From Methylobacterium sp. J-070 (lineage in GTDB: Bacteria > Pseudomonadota > Alphaproteobacteria > Rhizobiales > Beijerinckiaceae), in NCBI RefSeq assembly GCF_022829385.1, contig NZ_JAKSXX010000165.1, forward strand, positions 62,001-126,000: a DNA stretch of 64,000 nt, written 5' to 3'. This document shows positions 1 to 7,140 of the stretch, in pieces (position 1 is the first letter of the stretch; each line of letters starts with the position of its first letter). Under the pieces are notes generated by a model that was not told the origin of the DNA, did no database searches, and saw nothing but the letters and a program-made list of their open reading frames with translations. Both the position numbers and the translations under genes were made by a program.

Positions 1-458
1 GCAGTCTGCTGGGCCTGCCGGCGCTGGTCGGTGACCTGCTCGGAGATGTTGCCGCTCCGGGACAGGGTCTGGGCACGCTCCAGATCGGTCTGCGAGAAGG
101 ATTGGCGCGCCTTGGCCGAGGCCAGCGCCGCCTGCGCCTGTTCCAGGGCCGCCTTGTAGGGGCGCCGGTCGATGACGAACAGGACGTCGCCCTTCTTGAC
201 GGTCTGGCCGTCCATGAAATTGATCTTTTCCAGGTAGCCGGTGACCCGGGCTCGGACCTCGACGTATTCGATCGGGTCGAACCGGCCGGTATACTGGTCC
301 TGCTCGACGATCTGTCGGACGACGGGCTTGGCGACGGTGACCTTGGGCGGCGGTCCGCCCGGCGCCTGCGCCGCCGCGGGCGTCGCGAGCGAGCCGACCG
401 CGAGGCCGGCGGCCAGGGTTGAGAGCACGGTGAAGAGGCTGGTAAGCCGGCTGCGCAT
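1..458 (-). CDS. RND efflux periplasmic adaptor subunit, N-terminal part (runs off the window)
   Basis: Membrane-fusion (adaptor) protein that would link an inner-membrane RND pump to an outer-membrane channel in the periplasm. About 152 residues are visible, read on the minus strand from an ATG at 458. The first ~35 residues form a signal peptide (basic start, hydrophobic run, Ala-rich end in AAAQAPGG). A biotinyl-lipoyl-like hairpin follows (GYLEKINFMDGQTVKKGDVLF), then the start of the alpha-helical hairpin (AALEQAQAALASAKARQ). This order is typical of the AcrA/MexA family. The C-terminal beta-barrel and the pump gene would lie to the left of the window. The substrate cannot be told. Confidence 0.88.
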   Translation of the reverse strand, partial: MRSRLTSLFTVLSTLAAGLAVGSLATPAAAQAPGGPPPKVTVAKPVVRQIVEQDQYTGRFDPIEYVEVRARVTGYLEKINFMDGQTVKKGDVLFVIDRRPYKAALEQAQAALASAKARQSFSQTDLERAQTLSRSGNISEQVTDQRRQAQQT

Positions 459-603
459 CGGGTCCTGCTGTCCGTTGGCCGACCCGCCGGTCGCGCCGAG
501 CTTGACGATTGTTACGCCGCCAGAGCGCCGTAACCTGCGGGAAACCCTGTTGCTTGTGCGCGAGCGCACATCACGGCCCCGCGAGGTGGATTGCCCGGCC
601 GAT

Positions 604-924
604 CTATTCGATCGTCTCGCCGGCGCCGTACCAGTCCTTGAAGCCACCCCTGTAGTGTTCCGCGATGTCGAGGCCGGCGTTCTGCGCCGCCATCAGCGCG
701 TGGATCGACCGCACGCCCGACGCACAGGAGAAGACCGGTCTCCGGCCATCCGCCGATACGAGCTCCGCGAGCGCGGCGGGGTCGAATTCCGACAGGGGGT
801 GCGAGACGGCGCCCGGGATGTGTCCGGACGCGTATTCATGCTGCTCGCGAACGTCGATGACCAGCATCGATCCGTCGCTGAGCCCGCGCTTGACCGTGTC
901 ACGATCGAGGTCGACCACCCGCAT
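604..924 (-). CDS. Single-domain rhodanese-like sulfurtransferase
   Basis: A 106-residue protein that is one rhodanese domain with little else. The CH2A-like element DVREQHEYASGHIPGA lies at residues 24-39, and the catalytic loop FSCASGVRS places the nucleophile at Cys67. GGFKDWYGAG near the C-terminus matches the usual final helix region (GG...W...G). These features fit a small cytoplasmic sulfurtransferase or persulfide carrier of the GlpE/PspE type. There is no signal peptide. It lies alone between an efflux adaptor and a glycosyltransferase on the same strand, with gaps too large for tight coupling, so the physiological sulfur acceptor is unknown. Confidence 0.9.
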   Translation of the reverse strand: MRVVDLDRDTVKRGLSDGSMLVIDVREQHEYASGHIPGAVSHPLSEFDPAALAELVSADGRRPVFSCASGVRSIHALMAAQNAGLDIAEHYRGGFKDWYGAGETIE

Positions 925-1041
925 CTGCAGGATCTCCGTTCCGCGCGGTGTTGGACGAGGCTGCGGACTGACGGAATTCCATATGCGTCAGGCCGAAGCG
1001 GCGCAACTCGATCGGCCCGTCCCACCCGGCAGCTGCCGGCC

Positions 1042-2340
1042 TTAGAGCGCCGCCAGAGTCGGTCCCACGGCGGCGAAATGCGCATCCCAGCTCGGGGGCA
1101 CGTATCCGTCGAGCCGACCGGCGAGTTCGGCCCGGACTGGGGAGCCCGGCTGCGCCAGCGCCTCGATCGCCGCGGCCCAGCCCAGGCCGTCCAGCGGGTC
1201 GCAGAAGTGCGCGAAGCCGTCGGCGATCTCCCGATGGACCGGGATGTCGGAGGCGACCACCGGCAACCCGCAGGCCGCGGCCTCCACCACGGGTATCCCG
1301 TAACCTTCCGCGAACGACGGCATCAGCAGCGCGGTGCAGCTGCGCATCAGCGCGGCCAGGCCGTGGGTGGACAGACCCGTGACCTCGACCGCGTGGGCGC
1401 GGACGCCCGGGCAGCGCTCCAGCATGTCGATGGCGCTCTCGGCCTCCCAGCCGCGGCGCCCGACCACGACGAGGCGGGGGGCGGCCCCGCCCTGACGCTC
1501 GGCCAGGAGCCGCCAGATCTGGAACAGCAGGAGGTGGTTCTTGCGCGACTCGATGGTGCCGCACACCAAGAAGGTGGGCCGGTCCGGGGAGAACCGGGTC
1601 CCGTTCGGGCCGAAGGCGTCCTCGACGCCGAGATGGCCGACCGCCACCGGAGGGCGGCCGAATCCCGCGGCGGCGAGGTGTTCCAGGGTGCTGCGTCCGG
1701 TATCGACGGAGTTCACCAAAATGGCGGCGGCATGCCGCCCGATCGTGCGCATCCGCGCCCGGTGGCGGTCGGCCTCGCCGGTCCGGCCGTATTCGGGATG
1801 GGTGATCGGAATGAGGTCGTGGACGAAGAAGGCCGCGCGGACATCCCGCCGCGTGTACAGCCAGTCGAAGCGGCGGGGGTTGTCGAGGCGCAGGTGCGAC
1901 GTGTGGAGATAGAGCGCGTCCCGCGGCAGGGCGGCGATCGGCCGGCTCCGCAGGGCGATGGCGGCGGCGGTCCGCGCCTGGATCCGGCGCCGTTCGGAGG
2001 CGGCGCGCGGATCGGCCGAGGCGCCGGGCGCCGGATCCCGGGCCGCTCCCGCGGCGGTCGGATCGCCGCAGCGCGCCGCGAGCCCGCGGTAGACCGGGTC
2101 CGCCGCCGCCGGGCGATCCTCGACCCAGCCGGCGGCCACGGCCTCGACGATCGCCAGTGCGCCCTCGCGATCAAGGATCCGCGGGCCGTACGCCGTGGAG
2201 ACGATGCCGAAGCCGGGGGTCGAACGGCCGAGGAAGGCGCGCGCGTAGGCGAGGTCGACGCGGTCGATCCCGGACGGGCTCGGATGACGCAGGCGCGTGA
2301 CGAGGCGCGTGAGATCGAAGGCGATCGGTCGGTCCGTCAT
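1042..2340 (-). CDS. GT4-family glycosyltransferase
   Basis: A 432-residue GT-B fold glycosyltransferase. The N-terminal half contains a family-typical acceptor-domain start (IAFDLTRLVTRLRHPSPSGI). The donor-binding C-terminal half shows CGTIESRKNH, a common GT4 element, and the EX7E-like segment EGYGIPVVEAAACGLPVVAS that contacts the nucleotide-sugar. Such proteins transfer a sugar from NDP- or GDP-sugars to exopolysaccharide, lipopolysaccharide or glycan precursors at the inner face of the membrane. There is no exopolysaccharide cluster nearby, so donor and acceptor are not predictable. It ends next to the tRNA-Pro gene. Confidence 0.85.
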   Translation of the reverse strand: MTDRPIAFDLTRLVTRLRHPSPSGIDRVDLAYARAFLGRSTPGFGIVSTAYGPRILDREGALAIVEAVAAGWVEDRPAAADPVYRGLAARCGDPTAAGAARDPAPGASADPRAASERRRIQARTAAAIALRSRPIAALPRDALYLHTSHLRLDNPRRFDWLYTRRDVRAAFFVHDLIPITHPEYGRTGEADRHRARMRTIGRHAAAILVNSVDTGRSTLEHLAAAGFGRPPVAVGHLGVEDAFGPNGTRFSPDRPTFLVCGTIESRKNHLLLFQIWRLLAERQGGAAPRLVVVGRRGWEAESAIDMLERCPGVRAHAVEVTGLSTHGLAALMRSCTALLMPSFAEGYGIPVVEAAACGLPVVASDIPVHREIADGFAHFCDPLDGLGWAAAIEALAQPGSPVRAELAGRLDGYVPPSWDAHFAAVGPTLAAL

Positions 2341-2471
2341 GATCCTCAGGGGCGGCGGGGTCGCACGCCACCCGTAGCGAGCCGCGCCCGCCAGAGCCAG
2401 TGCTTCCGGTCCGATCGAAGGGGTTGCACAGCCGCAGCCCGGGGGCTAAGAGCCCGGTGCCCATGTGGCGT

Positions 2472-2548
2472 CGGAGTGTAGCGCAGCCCGGTAGCGCACC
2501 TGTCTGGGGGACAGGGGGTCGTCGGTTCGAGTCCGGCCACTCCGACCA
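2472..2548 (+). tRNA. tRNA-Pro (anticodon GGG), integration target
   Basis: A 77-nt cloverleaf ending in an encoded CCA. The acceptor stem CGGAGTG pairs with CACTCCG. The anticodon arm CCTGT/ACAGG carries loop CTGGGGG with anticodon GGG, and the T arm is GTCGG/CCGGC with loop TTCGAGT. Its last 45 nt recur at 23855-23899 with a single difference (TTCG versus TTCA in the T loop). The 3' half was therefore replaced by the copy carried on an integrating element, which keeps the tRNA functional. Confidence 0.97.
2504..2548 (+). repeat. attL: left copy of 45-bp direct repeat
   Basis: This is the 3' 45 nt of tRNA-Pro, from the anticodon loop to CCA. It matches 23855-23899 at 44 of 45 positions; the single mismatch is in the T loop (G at the left copy, A at the right). 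The crossover point lies somewhere inside this block and cannot be placed exactly. Confidence 0.93.
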
Positions 2549-2579
2549 AAATACCTTAATCATTGCAGGGTTTTATGCG

Positions 2580-2608
2580 AGGCGGCCGCGGGGCCGCCTT
2601 TCTCGTTT
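2580..2608 (+). terminator. Rho-independent terminator after tRNA-Pro
   Basis: A perfect 8-bp stem, AGGCGGCC pairing with GGCCGCCT across a 4-nt GCGG loop (2580-2599), is followed by the T-rich tract TTCTCGTTTC. It sits ~30 nt downstream of the tRNA. It lies inside the element, so the element appears to supply the terminator along with the tRNA 3' end. Confidence 0.75.
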
Positions 2609-2617
2609 CTGAGCGTG

Positions 2618-2675
2618 GGGGTTCAGCGGGGGTGCAGATTTTTCGTTGGGGATCGCCGGGATCCTGAACCCCAGC
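2618..2675. promoter_or_regulatory. Left-end inverted pair of TGAACCCC motifs
   Basis: GGGGTTCA at 2618-2625 and TGAACCCCAGC at 2665-2675 form an inverted pair about 70-125 bp inside attL. The same 11-mer TGAACCCCAGC occurs at 23752-23762 near attR. Placement near both ends suggests arm-type binding sites for the integrase or an excisionase, but this is inferred from position only. Confidence 0.45.
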
Positions 2676-2730
2676 CGCACTCCATGATCAGCTCAGCGCC
2701 ATCAGAGCAGAATGACGAAGCCGCTGGCGG

Positions 2731-2907
2731 TCACGACCCTTTCGACCACAGCAGGAAGCCTGTCGCGGCCAGCAGGAGCCATGCGGCGATGTGAGCGATG
2801 CCGGCCGCGGGCATTCGCTCTTCATGACGATCGTGGGCGGCCTCCGCCAGGATCGCTGAGCACAGCGCGGTCTCAAGGCTTAGGACCGCGGCCAACCACG
2901 GCGACAT
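2731..2907 (-). CDS. Small membrane protein, unknown
   Basis: A 58-residue protein starting MSPWLAAVLSLETALCSAIL and ending in a second hydrophobic helix (IAAWLLLAATGFLLWSKGS). It has two predicted transmembrane segments separated by a short polar stretch, HDRHEERMP. An AGAGG motif 7 nt upstream of the ATG at 2907 supports this start over the longer reading. The family is not recognised. It is cargo at the left end of the element, facing the tRNA. An envelope role is the most that can be said. Confidence 0.5.
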   Translation of the reverse strand: MSPWLAAVLSLETALCSAILAEAAHDRHEERMPAAGIAHIAAWLLLAATGFLLWSKGS

Positions 2908-3052
2908 GAAGCTGCCTCTCGATATGCGACCTCTCTGTCTTAGGGAGCTCTTGCCCGCGGGCAGAAGTGTGGCTCGCCGGTCCACGAACAGGCGTCCCGC
3001 CGCTGCGGCATGGTAGCCGCAGCGGCGCTACAGTTTCAGCCCTCGGCGCGTC

Positions 3053-3271
3053 CTAGACCGCGCGCCAGAGGTCTGGCTTCTTCTTATCATTCAGATGCCG
3101 AACGCGGGCGACGTGCGGAGTGTGACCGTTATCCTTAGCCCACTTGATCGCGGCTGCCTGAGTGCTGGCGGTGTGCAGAACATGGTCGCCAGCGGTCTCG
3201 ACAACGTAGTCAGAGATCGCTGTCCCTTCAGGCCGGCCCTTGGGACGAGCTTCGACGAAGACACTGCTCAT
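3053..3271 (-). CDS. Small DUF2188-like protein
   Basis: A 72-residue soluble protein with a strong ribosome binding site (GGAGGAAACTA directly before the ATG at 3271). The layout of a short beta-rich segment (DYVVETAGDHVLHTASTQAA) followed by an amphipathic helix (AAIKWAKDNGH) and a basic tail resembles DUF2188-like small proteins, in which 'T...A...A' marks the helix start. That assignment is tentative. The product is probably cytoplasmic and its function is unknown. It reads toward the left end and is divergent from the truncated gene at 3332. Confidence 0.6.
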   Translation of the reverse strand: MSSVFVEARPKGRPEGTAISDYVVETAGDHVLHTASTQAAAIKWAKDNGHTPHVARVRHLNDKKKPDLWRAV

Positions 3272-3331
3272 TAGTTTCCTCCATCGTTTTGGGCACTCAG
3301 CCTACGGTGATGAGGCGCAACCTCAAGGATC

Positions 3332-3721
3332 GTGCACTGCATTCGCTGTGGATGCTGCACCAGAGCGAAAGTCGCACATGACGAATCGATCGCCGCCGCG
3401 CATCGGGCGCAGGCTGACGCTTTGGAGATCGAGGCGCAGGCCAAGCGCCGGCTGGCCGATGAGTACGACGCCGCGCAGCAGCGAGGCGAGGTGGCTACCC
3501 AGTCTCGCGGGGGCGCCAACATCGCAGACGGTGTTTCAGACGGGAACACCGTTGCTACCGTCACCGACCTGGGCCTGACCCGCAAGCAGGTGCACGAGGC
3601 CCGGCAGCTGCGCGACGCGGAAGCGGTCGCCCCGGGCGTGATCCGCCGCATGCTCGAAGATCGGCTACCTCTCTCATTCAGGCAAATGCGGATCAATCAC
3701 GCGCTCAAGGAGTTGGGTTGA
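3332..3721 (+). CDS. Truncated protein of a mobile-element family (KRRLADEYDAAQ type)
   Basis: A 129-residue protein with central helix ALEIEAQAKRRLADEYDAAQ, a linker, then DLGLTRKQVHEARQLRDAE and a C-terminal helical segment. A second diverged copy of the central block lies on the opposite strand at 7500-7663 (KRRFADEYDAAQ ... LGLTRKAIHEA). From memory, full-length relatives carry about 50 further residues at the N-terminus. Here the reading begins abruptly with a Cys-rich stretch (MHCIRCGCCTRAK), so N-terminal loss or a frameshift is likely. The GLTRK...EARQ block looks like a helix-turn-helix. The function is unknown. Confidence 0.5.
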   Translation: MHCIRCGCCTRAKVAHDESIAAAHRAQADALEIEAQAKRRLADEYDAAQQRGEVATQSRGGANIADGVSDGNTVATVTDLGLTRKQVHEARQLRDAEAVAPGVIRRMLEDRLPLSFRQMRINHALKELG

Positions 3722-3762
3722 GACGAGAACAGTCCGATTATCCGATCAATAGGCGACTGATT

Positions 3763-4053
3763 ATGATCAGAACAATTCTTGCAGCAACATTCGCAACTGC
3801 CCTTGCGGCACCGGCCATGGCACAAGCTACTGTCGAAACGCCGCGGGATACGACCGTCGTTGTTCCACCTAGCGCACCGGGCGTTGTGACACGGCAGAGC
3901 GGCTCGACGGGTGCGCCTGGTGCGGGCACCTACTCCCCAACTGGTCGCGCTGCGGACGGTATGTCACCGGACTCGGCCGCCGGCGGCAATGCAGGCCAGC
4001 CCTCGCGCGTTGGATCTACAGGCAGCACGGGTGGTGGCGGCAGCGGCCAGTAA
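3763..4053 (+). CDS. Secreted Gly/Ser/Thr-rich small protein
   Basis: A 96-residue protein with an obvious Sec signal peptide (MIRTILAATFATALAAPAMA, cleavage after AMA-Q). The mature region is low-complexity and rich in Gly, Ser, Thr and Pro (TGAPGAGTYSPTGRAA, ending GSTGSTGGGGSGQ). A compositionally similar secreted peptide lies at 11450-11728 in the same element. It is probably periplasmic or surface-exposed and disordered. No catalytic residues are present and there is no named family. The ATG at 3763 is chosen because it starts the signal peptide. Confidence 0.6.
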   Translation: MIRTILAATFATALAAPAMAQATVETPRDTTVVVPPSAPGVVTRQSGSTGAPGAGTYSPTGRAADGMSPDSAAGGNAGQPSRVGSTGSTGGGGSGQ

Positions 4054-4090
4054 CGCCCAGCCAGAGAACGCCACCCATAAACAGCAGGGC

Positions 4091-4120
4091 CCCGGCCGCA
4101 CAAGCGGTCCGGGTCTTCTG
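4091..4120. terminator. Terminator hairpin between convergent genes
   Basis: CCCGGCCGC (4091-4099) pairs with GCGGTCCGGG (4104-4113), with one bulged T and an ACAA loop, followed by TCTTCT on the plus strand. It lies between the secreted-peptide gene and the convergent mucR-like gene and could serve both. Confidence 0.6.
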
Positions 4121-4136
4121 TTGCGGAGATGCTGAC

Positions 4137-4700
4137 CTACTCGGCTGCAGCGGCCTTCTTCGACTTGCGGGCCGTGGCCGGCTTCTCGGACGGCGTAGCA
4201 GCCGGCTCGGCGGCCTTCTTCCGGCCGCGGGCCTTCGGCACCTCGGTGATGGTCTCAGCCGTGTTCGCAGTCTTCGCCGCCGCCTTGTTCTGGCCAAGGC
4301 CGTTGCTGCGGGCGAACGCAGCGCGCATGGCCGAGTAGCTGGCCGCTGTCGTCGGATAGTCGCGCGGAAGGCCGAAGCGCTCCCGGTACTGCTCGATCGT
4401 CAGGCCGTTGCCGGTCAGATGCCGCTTCAGGGTCTTGTACGGCTTTCCGTCGAGGAAGCTGATCAGCGCGTCGGGCGTGATCGATTTCCGGATCTGCGCA
4501 GGCGTCAGCTTCTCCACCTTGGGCTCGGCGGAAGCAGAGCCGCTGTTGAGGCCGGCGATCGCCGCGTGAACCTCGGCCAAGAGAGCCGGCAGGTCGGCCG
4601 GTCGCACGGAGTTGTTCGACACGTATGCCGCGACGAGGCTGGCGGTGAGCTCGATGAAATCGGTCTGATCCGAAACCGGGCTTGATGTGCTCTCGTTCAT
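4137..4700 (-). CDS. MucR/Ros-family transcriptional regulator lacking the zinc-ligand cysteines
   Basis: A 187-residue protein. The N-terminal helical region (FIELTASLVAAYVSNNSV) and the DNA-binding core at about residues 80-140 (ISFLDGKPYKTLKRHLTGNG, then YRERFGLPRDYP and YSAMRAAFARSNGLG) are diagnostic of the MucR/Ros family. The usual Cys2His2 zinc finger is missing. The position before 'LDGK' is Ser-Phe rather than Cys-Leu, no Cys is present in the protein, and only one of the two His remains (KRHL). The C-terminal ~45 residues are an Ala/Lys-rich histone-like tail with KARGRKKA and ARKSKKA. GGAGGCGAAC before the ATG at 4700 fixes the start. It probably acts as a cargo-encoded silencer or regulator. 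Confidence 0.85.
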   Translation of the reverse strand: MNESTSSPVSDQTDFIELTASLVAAYVSNNSVRPADLPALLAEVHAAIAGLNSGSASAEPKVEKLTPAQIRKSITPDALISFLDGKPYKTLKRHLTGNGLTIEQYRERFGLPRDYPTTAASYSAMRAAFARSNGLGQNKAAAKTANTAETITEVPKARGRKKAAEPAATPSEKPATARKSKKAAAAE

Positions 4701-4847
4701 GTTCGCCTCCAGGATGTGTGTATGCGACGAACGCGACGACATGGGCGGATAGTCAAGGTCACATTTTCGAGAAACAGCCGATTACGTCAGATATCTACCG
4801 GTTTTGCGGTCAATTTCTTGCACACAACAGCATGCGACCTATCCGGA

Positions 4848-4885
4848 AGGGGAAAGAGCCCCGGCCCGCTCAGGCGGCCGGGGCT
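4848..4885 (-). terminator. Terminator of the three-gene minus-strand operon
   Basis: AGCCCCGGCC (4857-4866) pairs perfectly with GGCCGGGGCT (4876-4885) around a 9-nt loop. On the minus strand it is followed by CTTTCCCCTTCC. It lies just past the stop of the last operon gene (4893). Confidence 0.65.
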
Positions 4886-4892
4886 GTCTCCT

Positions 4893-5063
4893 TCAGTGAG
4901 GCATGCGGGTGAGGCCAGCGGCGCGCCAATCTTCATCCGTCAGCTGGACCGCGGCGAGGCCGTAGGAGGCCTCGTACGCGGCCAGCCGCCGGTTGAGCGT
5001 CTGGAGGGCCCAGCGGACCCGCCGCAGGCGCCAGGCGTGCAGTAGGAGGCCGAGCGGGCTCAT
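4893..5063 (-). CDS. Small protein of unknown function, third gene of coupled operon
   Basis: A 56-residue protein (MSPLGLLLHAWRLRRVRWAL...) with a basic amphipathic or hydrophobic N-terminal half and an acidic C-terminal half (VQLTDEDWRAAGL). Its ATG at 5063 overlaps the TGA of the upstream gene as ATGA, which supports this start and translational coupling. It is not recognised as a named family. Position and coupling suggest it works with the Tat-signal protein encoded just before it. Confidence 0.6.
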   Translation of the reverse strand: MSPLGLLLHAWRLRRVRWALQTLNRRLAAYEASYGLAAVQLTDEDWRAAGLTRMPH

Positions 5064-5407
5064 GGCCACACCTTCCCACGCCAATCGCACCCGACTGCGC
5101 TCAGGACGAGCGCGGCGCGGGTCGATGGCCCGGGCAAGGCTTTCCAATCCACGCCGTCGGGGAAGTGGAAGCCCGTCGCTCCGGTGCCTTGAGGGACGTA
5201 CCGGTCCGCATTCGGCTCGCCCGGCCACACCTCGTGGCAGAGCACGCGACGCTCGGTGCTAAGCCATTCCATGTAGGTGTAGAGGAGCTGATCAGAGACG
5301 GGCTCTGCCACGGCCGTGGGTTGGCCGATCAGCGACACGCCGCCGCCGATGAGCGGGAGCGTGGTGAGGCCGCGCAAGAAGCCGCGGCGGGATCCGGCGG
5401 CGCTCAT
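5060..5407 (-). CDS. Tat-signal exported protein of unknown function
   Basis: A 115-residue protein. The start MSAAGSRRGFLRGLTTLPLI is a canonical twin-arginine signal (S-R-R-G-F-L-R plus hydrophobic run, cleavage near TAVA-E). The mature part has no motif I recognise; it is rich in Trp and Asp/Glu and contains two Cys (VLCHEVW, VGCDWR). It overlaps its upstream gene by 4 bp (ATGA at 5404-5407) and its downstream gene by 4 bp (5060-5063). Export folded through Tat suggests a periplasmic protein with a cofactor or an early-folding core. The function is unknown. Confidence 0.65.
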   Translation of the reverse strand: MSAAGSRRGFLRGLTTLPLIGGGVSLIGQPTAVAEPVSDQLLYTYMEWLSTERRVLCHEVWPGEPNADRYVPQGTGATGFHFPDGVDWKALPGPSTRAALVLSAVGCDWRGKVWP

Positions 5408-5790
5408 GCTGCGCCCCCGTTGCGGAAGGCCTGCCAGCCGTCGCCTGTCCACTCTGGCGCCGTTTCGTCGCTGTCCGCGTCGTCCTGCTCTCGATCGTCG
5501 TTCGATCCCTCAGCCCAGGGCCGCTGGTCGCCACGGAAGCAGACGGCAATGCCCTCCGGATAGTTACAGCGGCGGAAGAGCGGCGGGTTGCCGACCGTCT
5601 CCGAGCTGCCGAGGCTTGGCTCGAAGTCGGCATCGCCGTCGAGGGCGTCGAGGAGGGAGAGGCACCGGTCGACCCGGTCGAGGTCGGCCTCAATTTGGCG
5701 GGAGATGGCGGCGCGCAGGTCCGCGAGGCGCGCGCGGTCCAGCGCGTGCGCGGCCGCCCGGGTGGGCAGCACAGGTGTGTGGGCGTTCAT
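5404..5790 (-). CDS. Unknown protein, first gene of coupled operon
   Basis: A 128-residue soluble protein. The N-terminal half is a predicted long helix (ARLADLRAAISRQIEADLDRV) and a conserved-looking middle carries two Cys (FRRCNYPEGIAVCFRGDQ). The tail is acidic and low-complexity, rich in Asp/Glu (DDREQDDADSDE), ending EWTGDGWQAFRNGG. It is first of three ATGA-overlapped genes reading leftward, with a perfect 24-bp palindrome 41 bp upstream of its ATG. The family is not recognised. Confidence 0.6.
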   Translation of the reverse strand: MNAHTPVLPTRAAAHALDRARLADLRAAISRQIEADLDRVDRCLSLLDALDGDADFEPSLGSSETVGNPPLFRRCNYPEGIAVCFRGDQRPWAEGSNDDREQDDADSDETAPEWTGDGWQAFRNGGAA

Positions 5791-5831
5791 GGGTACGGTC
5801 TCTGTGTGAGGACCGGCTTCTCACGGCCGGC

Positions 5832-5855
5832 GCTCGATCCAAATTTGGATCGAGC
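5832..5855. promoter_or_regulatory. Perfect 24-bp palindrome, probable operator
   Basis: GCTCGATCCAAA (5832-5843) is followed directly by its exact reverse complement TTTGGATCGAGC (5844-5855). Symmetry with no spacer and an AT-rich centre fits a dimeric repressor site. It lies 41 bp upstream of the three-gene operon start at 5790. Confidence 0.6.
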
Positions 5856-6114
5856 TCGCCAGCGAACGGCACTGGCGCCGGGAGTGTGAGAACACGCCAC
5901 AGAGAACGTGCGCCACGGCCTTCCCCTTTCGGGTCTTGTATAGCCGTGGCACTCCCGACATAGTGCTGTCGTTCGCGCTGCACGACTATGTGCGGCACGT
6001 TCGTTAAGCGTCGGTTCTCCCTGGCAGGAAAGCCTTCGCTCTGTGGCTGTGACGCCAGCCCCTGGCAGGGCTCGTCACGGGAGGTCTCACGCTCCACAGG
6101 CATAGTTACCGCGG

Positions 6115-6147
6115 AACCCGCCGGGCGCAAGCCGGGGCGGGTTTTTC
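6115..6147 (+). terminator. Rho-independent terminator
   Basis: AACCCGCC (6115-6122) pairs with GGCGGGTT (6136-6143), with further GC pairing inside, followed by TTTTTCG. It terminates plus-strand transcription just ahead of the small gene at 6193. No plus-strand protein gene precedes it within 2 kb, so the transcript it ends is unidentified. Confidence 0.75.
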
Positions 6148-6192
6148 GTTTTCGCATAGGGCAAGGGACACAAAGTCCCGCGAGGGACGGAA

Positions 6193-6381
6193 ATGCCGAA
6201 GGATGCCAAGCCGGCCATGCCGGTTGAGGCCATGGCTATCGTCACGGTGACGATCGTGGTGGCCGCCACGCTGTTCCAATGGGTGGTGATCTCGCCCGAG
6301 CAGCCAGAGCTTGCACTGGTCAAAACGTTTGTCGCCAGCGGAGCCGCCACAGTCCTGCACTGGCCGTTCCGGGCTGGATAA
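6193..6381 (+). CDS. Small two-helix membrane protein
   Basis: A 62-residue protein with a hydrophobic helix at about residues 14-32 (AIVTVTIVVAATLFQWVVI) and a weaker second helix (LVKTFVASGAATVLHWPF). GAGGGACGGAA precedes the ATG at 6193. The architecture and the 'SP..P...' turn between helices resemble the 58-residue protein at 6964-7140, so the two may be distant paralogues. No named family. Confidence 0.55.
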   Translation: MPKDAKPAMPVEAMAIVTVTIVVAATLFQWVVISPEQPELALVKTFVASGAATVLHWPFRAG

Positions 6382-6410
6382 TCTCTTTTACTCACAGCAG
6401 GTCGCGGGTT

Positions 6411-6812
6411 TCAGCTAGGATCCCGCGTTTGAGGCATTGGCCTCGCGATACGTCCCTCTTCAGCCTTGTGGACATACTGCTCGGCCACGAGCCAGCCCTT
6501 GAAGAAGCGCAGCGGCAGGGTGCAAGCGATCAGAACGATCGGCAGGGTCGTGACGGCGTGTACCCAGATCGGCGGCGAGTATGTCAGCTCGAGCCAGACA
6601 CCGAACGCCGTCGCCGGTATCGCCGCAGTCATCATCACGAAGAAGGCCGGACCATCCGCTGGGTCGGCAAAGCTGTAATCCAGGCCGCACGCATCGCACC
6701 TTGGGGCAAGCGAGAGGAACCCTCGGAACAGATGTCCACGCCCACAACGCGGGCAACGGCTCCGAACCGCCACCCACAACGGAGACTGAGCGGCGTAGGA
6801 GGACTCTGGCAT
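6411..6812 (-). CDS. DUF983 family membrane protein
   Basis: A 133-residue protein. An N-terminal zinc-ribbon-like pair, CPRCGRGHLF and CDACG (four Cys at about residues 20-41), is followed by LDYSFADPADGPAFFVM, the DUF983 signature, and two transmembrane helices (TAAIPATAFGVWLELTY and VTTLPIVLIACTLPL). DUF983 proteins often occur near cytochrome oxidase assembly genes, but none is adjacent here. It is cargo of the element and convergent with the gene at 6193. Confidence 0.85.
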   Translation of the reverse strand: MPESSYAAQSPLWVAVRSRCPRCGRGHLFRGFLSLAPRCDACGLDYSFADPADGPAFFVMMTAAIPATAFGVWLELTYSPPIWVHAVTTLPIVLIACTLPLRFFKGWLVAEQYVHKAEEGRIARPMPQTRDPS

Positions 6813-6963
6813 GGGCGATCTCCAGAACAGCAGCCGTCACGGCCTGCTGCCTCGTCGATCTTACCAGCCGAGGATCTGTTCCCGGCAAGCCACCGATTGT
6901 CCGCGCTTTCAGAGCTGAGCATCCAGATTGTCCCTTGGATCCGTTTGAGCGTAGGACCGGTGG

Positions 6964-7140
6964 ATGGGTCAGCCGCCTCTCCGAACCCGTTTGGTGCTGG
7001 CGGCTCTCGCAATCACGGTGACGGCAGGTCTGGCGGATTGGGCGTTCGTGTCGCCAGACGATCCGTTCTGGGCCTTATTCAGCGCCGCTCTAGCCGGCGG
7101 ATCGGCCACGGCGTTCATCCTGCCGCTCCTCTTCCCGTGA
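6964..7140 (+). CDS. Small two-helix membrane protein
   Basis: A 58-residue product beginning MGQPPLRTRLVLAALAITVT. Two hydrophobic segments are separated by WAFVSPDDPFW, and the second helix (SAALAGGSATAFILPLLF) runs to the stop at 7138-7140. Its layout mirrors that of the protein at 6193-6381. No strong ribosome binding site is seen (only a weak GGTGG), so expression is uncertain. Function unknown. Confidence 0.4.
   Translation: MGQPPLRTRLVLAALAITVTAGLADWAFVSPDDPFWALFSAALAGGSATAFILPLLFP

Larger units (their letters stand above)
5791..6192. other. Non-coding stretch with operator-like palindrome and terminator
   Basis: A stretch of about 400 bp with no convincing gene. It holds the 24-bp palindrome at 5832-5855 and a plus-strand terminator at 6115-6147. 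The 260 bp between them could encode a small RNA ended by that terminator, but no promoter is clear enough to call. Confidence 0.5.

Noticed and set aside
2400..2612. 70-codon plus-strand reading frame across the tRNA-Pro gene
   Set aside because: It lies on a structured tRNA; such frames are a known artefact over tRNA genes.
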